35,521 nt of DNA, from positions 86,751 through 122,271 of the forward strand of contig KN805386.1 of assembly GCA_000818945.1 (NCBI GenBank), written 5' to 3'. This document shows, piece after piece, positions 8,961 to 16,452 of this stretch. This DNA is from Schizochytrium sp. CCTCC M209059. Lineage: Eukaryota > Sar > Bigyra > Thraustochytrida > Thraustochytriidae. Position numbers and translations under genes: made by a program. The notes beneath the pieces were generated by a model, which worked only from the letters and a program-made list of their open reading frames with translations, searched no databases and was not told where the DNA came from. The number at the start of each line of letters is the position of its first letter. Position 1 is the first letter of the stretch.

Positions 8961-9584
8961 AAGTTTGGACGCTCACCAGCAATCTCACAAGAAAGAAAGA
9001 ACAAAAAAATTTGGAAAGAAGGAAAGGGAAGGGAAGACCGAGACGAGTCCCACGGCGAGGGACTCGAGCGCGCGGCGACGAGGCGAGACGCAGGCACGCG
9101 GAGGAGAAGAGGTCGCGCGCAGCGCGTCCTCCCGCGGCGGGGAGTGGCAGGAAATGAGAGAGTCACCGCGGAACGAGAAGCGAGCGGAGAGGGTTTGAGA
9201 GCTCGCGAACGAGAGGCGGCGTGAAGAGCGACAATGGTCAAAAGTCACCACCATCTTGAGACCCGCTTGCAAAGAGTTCTTGGCGGGGAAAGGCGAGCAG
9301 GAGGACCAGGGGCAGGCTGCGGAGAGAAGAAGAAAGCAGGCGGTGAGAATGGAGCACAGCGGAATGGCGGCTCGTCGAGAGGATCTGATAGCGCAGCCTC
9401 TTTGCGAGCAAGAACGAGAAGAGCAAGCGTCAGGCTTTGCACGCCTTGAAGAACGAACTTGCTGACAAACCTTGTATCTTTCTTTCCTGCGTCTGTTCCT
9501 GCCCGCTGCGAAAGCGAAAGCACGGACGCTCGCACGCGAGCACGAGCAGCAGCAGATCGCAAAGGAAAGGGGCGGTGCGCGAGC

Positions 9585-9631
9585 AAGAGAGCGGGCGAGC
9601 GAGCGGGCGAGCGAGCGGGCAAGCGAGCAAG
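9585..9631 (+). repeat. GCGAGCGG short tandem repeat before the CLPP start
   Basis: Units of GAGCGGGCGAGC recur at 12-base spacing and end immediately at the CLPP ATG. The reading frame is open through it, giving Gly-Arg-Ala-Ser repeats, but it is probably 5' UTR. Confidence 0.7.
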
Positions 9632-10516
9632 ATGCAGGCGCAGAGCTGGGCCGCGGCCCGCGCGGCGAAGCGGAGCCTGAGCAGGATGAACACGTGCCGG
9701 GCGACAGCGAAGATGCCGGCGACGACGACGACGACAACGCCGTGGCCTGCGGCGGAAACCATGATGAGGTGGACGCGCAAGGCGCACAACGGACGCGGAG
9801 TTGGCTTCGAGGCCTCGTGGGGCGGCAGCGCACCGACGATGAGCGGCTTCGGGGGCCTCGACGGAGGAGCCTCGGGCGCGGGCGCAGACCCGTGGACCAT
9901 GTCGACGCTCGTGCCCATGGTCGTGGAGCAGACGCATCGCGGGGAACGCGCCTATGACATTTACTCGCGGCTGCTCAAGGAGCGCATCATTTTCCTTCAA
10001 GGACCAGTGAACGACACCATGTCGGCTGCGATCTGCGCGCAGCTTCTCTTTCTTGAGGCCGACCACCCGGATAAACCAATCCAAATGTACATCAACAGTC
10101 CCGGAGGGAGCGTCACTGCAGGGCTTGCCATTTACGACACGATGCAGTACGTCAATTGCGACATTCACACTCTGTGCATGGGCCAGGCGTCCTCCATGGG
10201 CTCGCTACTCCTGGCCTCTGGTACCGAGGGTCAGCGTCGCAGTCTCCCCAACAGCCGCATCATGATTCACCAGCCCTCAGGTGGCGCTCAAGGCATGGCC
10301 AGCGATATTGCCATTCATGCGGAGGAAATTATCAAGCTTCGTCAGCGTCTCGCAGAGATTTATGCGCGTCATACCGGCCAGCCCGTCGCCACCATCATGA
10401 AAACCCTCGACCGCGACTACTTTATGTCTCCCACGGCCGCTGCCAAGTTTGGTATTATCGATGACGTCATCGAGAAACGCATGAACTACAGCAAGAACAA
10501 GCCCGCGTCCGACTAA
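9632..10516 (+). CDS. CLPP: ATP-dependent Clp protease proteolytic subunit, mitochondrial
   Basis: Serine peptidase that forms the tetradecameric degradation chamber working with ClpX in mitochondria. The product is 294 residues. Residues 1 to about 85 are Arg-, Ala- and Ser-rich without acidic clusters at the start (MQAQSWAAARAAKRSLSRM), as expected for a mitochondrial presequence. The mature ClpP domain starts near STLVPMVVEQTHRGERAYDI (91-110). The catalytic triad is visible as Ser188 in GQASSMG, His213 in MIHQPSGG and Asp262 in LDRDYFMSP, with the family spacing of 25 and 49 residues. The frame is open far upstream of 9632, but that part is repeat-derived, so I take the ATG at 9632. A plastid location cannot be excluded from sequence alone. 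Single exon. Confidence 0.95.
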   Translation: MQAQSWAAARAAKRSLSRMNTCRATAKMPATTTTTTPWPAAETMMRWTRKAHNGRGVGFEASWGGSAPTMSGFGGLDGGASGAGADPWTMSTLVPMVVEQTHRGERAYDIYSRLLKERIIFLQGPVNDTMSAAICAQLLFLEADHPDKPIQMYINSPGGSVTAGLAIYDTMQYVNCDIHTLCMGQASSMGSLLLASGTEGQRRSLPNSRIMIHQPSGGAQGMASDIAIHAEEIIKLRQRLAEIYARHTGQPVATIMKTLDRDYFMSPTAAAKFGIIDDVIEKRMNYSKNKPASD

Positions 10517-10960
10517 TATTAAGGAAAGAAAAGGAAAAGGGCTTGGATATGGCGGCAGAAGAGTTGCATGGCATGGCTTCTTGCCTGTGCAACTGCTTTT
10601 TCTTTTGCGCATTCTTCAACTGTGCTGTCTCACTTCAAATTTCAGCAACGCATGCGTGACTCCACTCTTAATATCCTATTCTGTCATGGTCAATATGATG
10701 CTAGTTTAATTTGCTCATGATAAACATAATTAGTTTGCGTGACACTTGACGTTGCTTCGCTGGGTATACAAATGCAGAATACTGCGTTTGATTTGGAGAC
10801 GAAACACAGATACGGGTGACTAAACCGCGCACAGTTTTTAGAAGATCTTGGGAAAAGGAGGGAAATAGGAGAAAAAAAAGAGAAAAGACGATCGGAGCTT
10901 TCGGGGCCAAGCCAAACACAATCTCACTGTCAATCACCAGAAGACGGGCGATAGAAAAAA
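10517..10960. other. Spacer between CLPP and the acidic-protein gene
   Basis: These 444 bases hold the CLPP 3' end and the promoter of the next gene in the same orientation. The stretch is AT-richer than its surroundings, with purine runs near 10515-10540 and 10850-10885. No gene or RNA is recognised. Confidence 0.4.
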
Positions 10961-11638
10961 ATGCCTGCTGACCATGAGGCGCGCGAGCTCGCGAACGAGG
11001 GGATCCGCCGAGTAGGGCCGCTGGGCCTGACAGCGCAGAGTGACGAAGACCAGGGCGCAGGCGCTGCTGAAGACTCTTCGTGGACCCCGACTGGCATCGA
11101 TATCACGGAGAACGATGCGCTCAGCTCTATCTCAGACGACGACAACAACGACGACGACGACGACGACGACGACAACGACGACAATGACCCTCACCAAGGT
11201 TACGTAGCGCTTTCGCATTCGTTGAGCGACAGCGAGGACGAGAATGGTGATGATGATGATGAAAACAATTCCTACAGCGACAACGTTGGGATCACCAGCG
11301 ACAATCGCGACCTCGTGAGTGTCGCACTTCAATCGCTAGAGGCCGAGTATGCATACACCATCAACGCAAGACCCATGGCGGAACTTGAGGCCGAACTCAA
11401 CCTCCCTTTGCCAGATGAAAAGGACCGAGTCCAAGCTCCACCGGACAAGGCACAAGTGGACGGAACCTTGGAGAAGGACGAGCAAAGTGACACCCTCCGC
11501 GCTGCTGCAAGTCAGCCAACGCCATTCGCGGCACAGCCGCTAGACGCCGAAGTTGTCGACAAGATTAAGGAGCTAACACGAGGCTTTGATCTGAAACTGA
11601 ACACTGGCGGTAAAGGAACAAAGCCAACTCGTGCTTGA
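10961..11638 (+). CDS. Acidic protein of unknown function, weakly MEA1-like
   Basis: Product of 225 residues. It has two acidic runs, an Asp/Asn tract at about 58-75 encoded by a GAC microsatellite and a second Asp/Glu tract near 91-105, separated by GYVALSHSLSDSEDE. Then come a helix-prone segment (SVALQSLEAEYAYTIN), ELEAELNLPLPDEKD, and a short C-terminal helix EVVDKIKELTRGFDL. The order acidic region, GY..L motif, LxLPxP motif, terminal V.KIK helix recalls the small MEA1 family, but the match is weak and made by eye. No signal peptide or membrane segment. The ATG follows an A-rich leader (ATAGAAAAAA), a good eukaryotic context. It is probably a real gene because a biased acidic composition plus conserved-looking hydrophobic helices persists over one frame. 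Confidence 0.6.
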   Translation: MPADHEARELANEGIRRVGPLGLTAQSDEDQGAGAAEDSSWTPTGIDITENDALSSISDDDNNDDDDDDDDNDDNDPHQGYVALSHSLSDSEDENGDDDDENNSYSDNVGITSDNRDLVSVALQSLEAEYAYTINARPMAELEAELNLPLPDEKDRVQAPPDKAQVDGTLEKDEQSDTLRAAASQPTPFAAQPLDAEVVDKIKELTRGFDLKLNTGGKGTKPTRA

Positions 11639-12143
11639 GAACTCAGGACCTTTTGTATAAGTATTGGAAACCAGAAAAGAGAAAGCTTCGAAATTTGATT
11701 GACATGAACTTGCGCCAGCACTTGCCACACCAAAACCGCTATCGGCCGTCAAGAACAAAAAATGCTGGAAACGTAAAATGGATGATTGATTTATTTGATG
11801 ATTTTGCGTCATCCCGTTTTCAAAACTTTACATTTCTCGTCTTCGCTTCCGTTTTCCCTCCCGCTTTTGCTTCGCCTTACTTCGCTTCTCTTTACCGTTG
11901 TCACTGTAACTGCTGCACAGGTCAATAACAACGTGGACATCTTTCTCTATAGCTCTCCCCCGCTTTCCACGTGCTTCAGCTCTCTTCTCGTCATCCTCGT
12001 CATCGTTCTCCATTTCTGCTGACTTGACGTTGCTCCCGCTATTGTCATCACATCTGCTTGATGCGCCTGGCCTCGTGACTGCCATCCCTATCGTTATCGG
12101 CGTCTTCTCAGCGTCCTTGGCATCATCATCATAATCAGCTGCT
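11639..12143. other. Spacer with possible degraded tail of the COR-TIR relic
   Basis: No clear gene. On the minus strand one frame stays open from 12211 to 11828 and encodes an acidic then Lys/Arg-rich low-complexity tail. It could be a frame-shifted C-terminal extension of the COR-TIR relic or chance. The part next to the acidic-protein gene (11640-11820) is AT-richer and probably holds its 3' end. Confidence 0.35.
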
Positions 12144-13560
12144 TCAGGAGGCTTGCTTCGTTGCATCCCCTTGCAAGCCAATGGCCTGTTTGATAGAATA
12201 TACAAGAGCATTCACCTCGTCTGGCTGGGCCCTATTCAGCATTCGAACATACATTGGATCGCTGCTCCACGATATTACGAAACGCCCCTTCCACGTGCCC
12301 ATGTCCACCATCTCTTTTTCCAAAACACAAGGGATCATACTCGCGGGCTTTACACGCTGAAAAGCATAGCAGAACTCGTCTCGACAGTTGTCGAGCTCCG
12401 TCCTCGGCTCATTCACCTTTCTCATATACTCTTGGGTCAGGAAGACCACGAAAGTTTTGGAGCGGTCAACGCCATCTGCCATCGAATCGAGAACCTCTGT
12501 GCTAATGTCTTTCTCATCGAGCTAACAGCGGATTCCGCAACTCTCAGGTGCACCCGCGATAGCCTTCACCTTTCCATGAACCTCCTTGTTCTCACCCCAG
12601 GCATGCGACAAGAAGACATCGAAAGGCTTGGCATCGCTAGTGACGGATGAATGCAAACCTCGCGCGACCTCACCATCCTTTTCAAATGGCGAGATCAGTG
12701 CCAAAGAAAGCCATTTTCCGCTTTGCAAATACGGAACCTCGTTGTTTGTTGCATTTGCAAATGCATCGACAGAAGCACATGCATCTTCGTTATCGGAGCC
12801 GTCAGAGCTGAGAAAGAGTCTCGGTCCGAGATTTCCCCTCATGAAAGACGCGTCGATGCTCTCAAGACAATCCTGGACGATCTCGACGAGACTCTTCAGA
12901 CTTTTCCTCGCAGGTTTCTTGAAGTGAAGCGTCACCTGCCTGCCACTTGTTTCCAGAATCATGTCCATATTGGCAAAGGCCATATTCGCAAAGTTTGCGA
13001 CGACGACACCATTTCTCACGCCCACAAGGCCCGGCGAATTCTGTACGAGGCTAGCAATGAACACAACTTTGGAAGGAACCTTAAACTCGATGTAAGCCAA
13101 AGCGCGTTGCTCGCTCAGGCCGCACACTACCTCTGTCCTTACATCATCCTTCACTGGTTGCAGAAGGCTCGGAATCAAAAATGCACCCTCCTCGTCGACA
13201 GCATCGATCCAAGGACTCGGGCATGCCAACAGAATTGTGTGCATTGGCTCGACAAGGTAATAGGATCGGTTGCCCTTACCATAGCCACTCTAGTAGATCC
13301 CGACTGGAAACTCCTCGTTCTAACCAGGTATCGAGCGAATCTCTTGGTTTACCTTGATGCGACAGATTCTTCTTGTGCTTTTGCATATGGTTCATGCTCG
13401 AGTCGCAGATTACACGAGATAGGTTTTTTCAAGAGCAGCTGCGGCCGGATCACAACAATCTGTCGCAGCACGTCATCTTGGCCTGTCGTCAGGTGCACCA
13501 GCACGCCAAGTTCCATGCAGCAGCACTTGTAGCTTACCGACGGCCCGCGATTGACTTCAC
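12144..13560 (-). pseudogene. Decayed COR-TIR (Roco-like) signalling gene
   Basis: Read on the minus strand, this is a broken protein with a COR-like part and a C-terminal TIR domain. At 13550-13400 is LGVLVHLTTGQDDVLRQIV, typical of the COR domain of Roco proteins. Around 13340-13280, in another frame, is LDTWLERGVSSRDLLEWLW. From 13244 a 240-codon frame includes EEGAFLIPSLLQ, another COR hallmark. The TIR domain starts at KPFDVFLSHAW (12629). An in-frame TAG (12522-12524) interrupts it, and the same frame then continues with LDEKDI, MADGVDRSKTFVVFLTQEY and NCRDEFCYAF to a stop at 12144. At least three frame changes plus the stop, and absence of an upstream ROC GTPase domain, indicate a pseudogene. 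TIR domains act as NADases or adaptors in immunity and cell death. The upstream limit is uncertain. Introns might explain one frame change but not the TAG. Confidence 0.75.
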
Positions 13561-13735
13561 TGTTTGCTCTTTGAGTCTTTTTCGCCAGGGCCCAGAGGAC
13601 CAGCGTCTCGTCTGCAGCGTGTCCTGTCGCGCGCACCATGCGCTCGTTGCGACAGGGTCGGGCGGCTCTTGTCTCATCCATTCCCCTCGGCGTCAACGTG
13701 TGCTCGGCGCACTCACTCTCCGTTCGTTGCTCACC

Positions 13736-14176
13736 ATGCCAAAGACTAGCGCCCTTCGAACGCCGAAGCAGGGGGCGAAAAATGGAGAAAGGCGCCTTGA
13801 CACCCAAGCGATATCGAGGCTTGGCTTGCGCGGGAGGACGGTGTTAGACGGTAAATTGCGAGCCAAGGATCTTGATGCCTACGACAAACTTGCTCATGAC
13901 GTCGACGAGACACAAAGGAGCATCGCATCCATGGCCCAGGAGCAGGAGCAGATACTTAAATCCTCAACTCCATCTTTGCGTGTGCGCATTCGACTCATCA
14001 TCGCCGAGAGCGCTAAAAATCATATACCTTTCCGCACCAGGCAAGCTTTTGCAGCGCGCGTCAGGCCTTGCGGCGGCCTCTCGTTTGCGCGCGAGAGAAG
14101 ACACGGTCGAAGTCGTCGCGGTCCTTCTGAAAGTCGCGGCTGGAGGCGCCGGTCTTGGCCTGGGCGAAGTCGATGA
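13736..14176 (+). CDS. Small hypothetical ORF, antisense-overlapping the next gene
   Basis: The frame encodes 146 residues from an ATG in TCACC context. The first 110 residues have a protein-like composition (basic N terminus, then KLRAKDLDAYDKLAHDVDETQ and a Gln/Glu-rich helix). The last 38 codons lie antisense to the 3' end of the nuclease-kinase gene and look like shadow sequence. It may be the first exon of a spliced gene, since a GTGCGC...CACCAG segment could be an intron, a gene fragment, or chance. I do not recognise a family. Confidence 0.22.
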   Translation: MPKTSALRTPKQGAKNGERRLDTQAISRLGLRGRTVLDGKLRAKDLDAYDKLAHDVDETQRSIASMAQEQEQILKSSTPSLRVRIRLIIAESAKNHIPFRTRQAFAARVRPCGGLSFARERRHGRSRRGPSESRGWRRRSWPGRSR

Positions 14177-15809
14177 TGCGGACGGCGCCGGCGTCGTCCA
14201 TGACAAAGTTCCGCAGCAGCACGTCGCGATGCGCGACGCCGGCCGCGTGCACAGCCATGAGCGCCGCCCAGGCCTTCTCCCGGACGCCCTCGCTCACAGC
14301 GCTGGAATCGAGCGACTCGCCGGCGTAGGTGGTGGCGACGATGAGGTCGTTGAAGATGTGGCGGCCGCCGTAGAGGTACCAGGGCACGTGCGTCCCCCAG
14401 AGGGAGCGCAGCTCGTGGTAGACGTCCATCTCGTGCCAAAAGGCGAACTCGGCATTGGCCGTTTCTCCCGGGGCTTTCGACGGGGTCATCACCTTGACGA
14501 CCGCGTCGACGCCGCCCGTGTCCACGCGGATCGCGAAGCCGTACTGGCCCTCGGGGTACTGCTTGATGACGTCCAGCAGCCCTCCTGCGTAGGGAAAGTG
14601 GAGGTCGCTCTTGAGCGGGAGCAGCTCGCGCAGCGCCTCTTTGTCCCCAAGCGAGGCGGCGTTGGTCTGGTTTCCAGGTAGACTGGCTCCTCGACGCCCG
14701 CTATTTGCCGCTTGCCCGGCGCTGTCGTTATAGTCAAATCGGCGCCGCACCTCGGCCCACTCGGGAGACCCGATGCGAATGTCAGTCTGGCAGATGGCCC
14801 GCAAATGGACCTCGTCGAGCGCCAGGCGAGCCTTGCCGACCACGGTGCGGTACAGCATGCACGTGTACGCATATCGCATCGATCCGCGGCCCGTTTCAGT
14901 CGACTTAAACGCGCGCGAAATGTGCAAGACGTTGTCGTGGTCAATCATGAGGAACCAAGTCTTATCAGTAGTGGAGAGAACGCCGTACTTGCAGAAAGAG
15001 CGCAGCATGTTGACGTAGATTTGGATGATCGGGTAGCGAAAACGCACAGAGCTTTCCCGGTCAGGGAAACGATCTCCCATTTCCCAGTACTCGACCAGGT
15101 CGTCGCAGGCCAACTCCCAGGCGCTCTTCACAACGTCCTTTGCCTCGTCGAGAGAAGCAGACGTGCCTTGCATCCACGCCTGGGCGATTTCATTAAGATC
15201 GTCTTCGGTGAGACCATAGGGAAACTTGGCAGGAGACTTATGCTCGTGCACGAGAAAGCGCGCGCGGTTCGCGACTGTTGTGCCGGCGATACCAGCATTG
15301 GGTCGATCGCCGACAGCGTTCAGGCGCCGGGTCCACACAGTGCTCACCCGGTGTCCAATGCCAGTCGCCTCAGCGACACTTTGAATATCAAAGCGCGTCC
15401 ATCCGTTCGGCGACGTCGTAGCTTCGGCCGATACGACACGACGCATAATTGGGAACCGCAGCCCGTCGCCGAAGCGTAGGACTGCTCCTTGCTCGTTAAG
15501 CACCGAGACCCGCATAAAATTGGTGTCGAAGTGGTCTTCCCGGACACGGACGTCGCCGAAGCCGGCCTCCTGTTCAAACGATTCCCATCCGATATCATCG
15601 TAGAAACGACCCCAGCGGACCACACGCTTGGGGAACAAGTCGAGGCGAGCTTGCACGCCGCTTTGGGGTGCAAGGCCTCCGCGGCTCCACGACGAGTACT
15701 GCGAGCTTGCGCGGCTTCTCGCGGCTTGTTGGCTGTTAAAAAAATCGGGATCAGTTTGCTCTACTTTTCGGAGCTCGCGCGCAATCGCTGCTTCTAAGTG
15801 GTCGGTCAT
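14061..15809 (-). CDS. Restriction-nuclease-fold plus protein-kinase-like protein (Crinkler/FunK1 type)
   Basis: Product of 582 residues in one exon. The N-terminal half resembles a PD-(D/E)XK nuclease fold as found in Crinkler-type and FunK1-type proteins: FLVHEHKSP with Glu189-x-Lys191, then YPIIQIYVNMLRSFCKYGVL (259-278) and TWFLMID (284-290). The C-terminal half (about 405-582) is kinase-like: a glycine-containing loop before VDAVVKV (Lys439), a helix with Glu466, the catalytic loop AHRDVLLRN (His527, Asp529, Asn534) and IIDFAQAK with Asp547 replacing DFG. After that only about 35 residues remain, so the kinase C-lobe is short, as in RIO or aminoglycoside-kinase-like enzymes. The ATG at 15809 was preferred because upstream codons are Arg-rich and UTR-like. 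Such nuclease-kinase pairs are known as effector or mobile-element-linked modules in oomycetes, fungi and amoebae. Its activity here is unknown. It lies next to the COR-TIR relic. Confidence 0.72.
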   Translation of the reverse strand: MTDHLEAAIARELRKVEQTDPDFFNSQQAARSRASSQYSSWSRGGLAPQSGVQARLDLFPKRVVRWGRFYDDIGWESFEQEAGFGDVRVREDHFDTNFMRVSVLNEQGAVLRFGDGLRFPIMRRVVSAEATTSPNGWTRFDIQSVAEATGIGHRVSTVWTRRLNAVGDRPNAGIAGTTVANRARFLVHEHKSPAKFPYGLTEDDLNEIAQAWMQGTSASLDEAKDVVKSAWELACDDLVEYWEMGDRFPDRESSVRFRYPIIQIYVNMLRSFCKYGVLSTTDKTWFLMIDHDNVLHISRAFKSTETGRGSMRYAYTCMLYRTVVGKARLALDEVHLRAICQTDIRIGSPEWAEVRRRFDYNDSAGQAANSGRRGASLPGNQTNAASLGDKEALRELLPLKSDLHFPYAGGLLDVIKQYPEGQYGFAIRVDTGGVDAVVKVMTPSKAPGETANAEFAFWHEMDVYHELRSLWGTHVPWYLYGGRHIFNDLIVATTYAGESLDSSAVSEGVREKAWAALMAVHAAGVAHRDVLLRNFVMDDAGAVRIIDFAQAKTGASSRDFQKDRDDFDRVFSRAQTRGRRKA

Positions 15810-16452
15810 CGTGGCATTTTTCCATCGGCACGGTGGCGAGGACCTTCGGCGAAGGGCTTCGTGGTCGTCATCGCGCCGCTGCCCTTTCCTCTCCCTCTCC
15901 CATGCGGACCCGCGCGCGATCCCTCCGCGATCGCTCGGGCTGCGCGGGTGAAGCGGCGCGTCCCTGTGGTTCCACATGAGCCCCAGCGCACGCGAGTCGT
16001 TCTCCGTTTGCCGCCTCCCTCCCTCCCTCGCTCGCGTGCGTCGCACCCCTCGACCGTCCGGACAAGAGAGGAAAGCAGGGTAAAGCGTCCGATTTGCCAA
16101 CAAAAAACATTCAATCAAAATGAAGATTTGGTCGCAGGAGCCCTGTAGGGCGTGAGGATGCAAGAATTCACCAGTTCTGGTCTGCCAATCGAGGCGATTC
16201 TTTTAGCCTTTGCATTGGCACTTGCGTGCAGATACTGTCAAAGCGAGTCATAAGCAGTCAAGGCACATGGCATTCAGACCCTTCATGCGCATATCCTGAC
16301 ATTTGTCGAGGGGGGCTTGCGGAGTGCGTGAAAGACGACTTTGTTGCAATCTGCGGTGGAGATGCAGCATTGAGGCATGTTCTCGCACCCTAAAAGGGTG
16401 TAGCTTCTTCATATGAGTGCACGACATCATTGTATAACAATATTTCTAATTT
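15810..16452. other. Promoter-containing spacer, nuclease-kinase gene / PP2C gene
   Basis: Both neighbours are on the minus strand, so this holds the 5' region of the nuclease-kinase gene and the 3' end of the PP2C gene. The sequence is GC-rich near 15830-16060 and AT-richer after 16080. No gene is recognised. Confidence 0.4.

Larger units (their letters stand above)
8414..9631. promoter_or_regulatory. Long divergent spacer between RPN11 and CLPP
   Basis: This spacer of 1.2 kb must contain both promoters. It has a CTCGCT-rich GC stretch next to RPN11 (about 8440-8510), a degenerate AAGCTTGCAAG/AGCAAGCAAC repeat field (listed separately), a purine-rich region (8985-9230), and a GCGAGCGG repeat directly before the CLPP start. 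Open frames crossing it are low-complexity and show no family resemblance. Confidence 0.45.

Noticed and set aside
8486..8988. Cys/Leu/Phe-rich minus-strand frames across the AAGCTT repeat field
   Set aside because: The peptide repeats simply follow the DNA repeats, and no signal of selection on a protein is visible.
9437..9631. Upstream extension of CLPP by 65 residues
   Set aside because: It is largely encoded by the GCGAGCGG repeat and lacks similarity; the ATG at 9632 starts a plausible mitochondrial presequence.
13349..13807. 152-residue minus-strand frame as a separate gene
   Set aside because: Only its second half resembles anything, and that is the COR part of the relic; the first half has no support.
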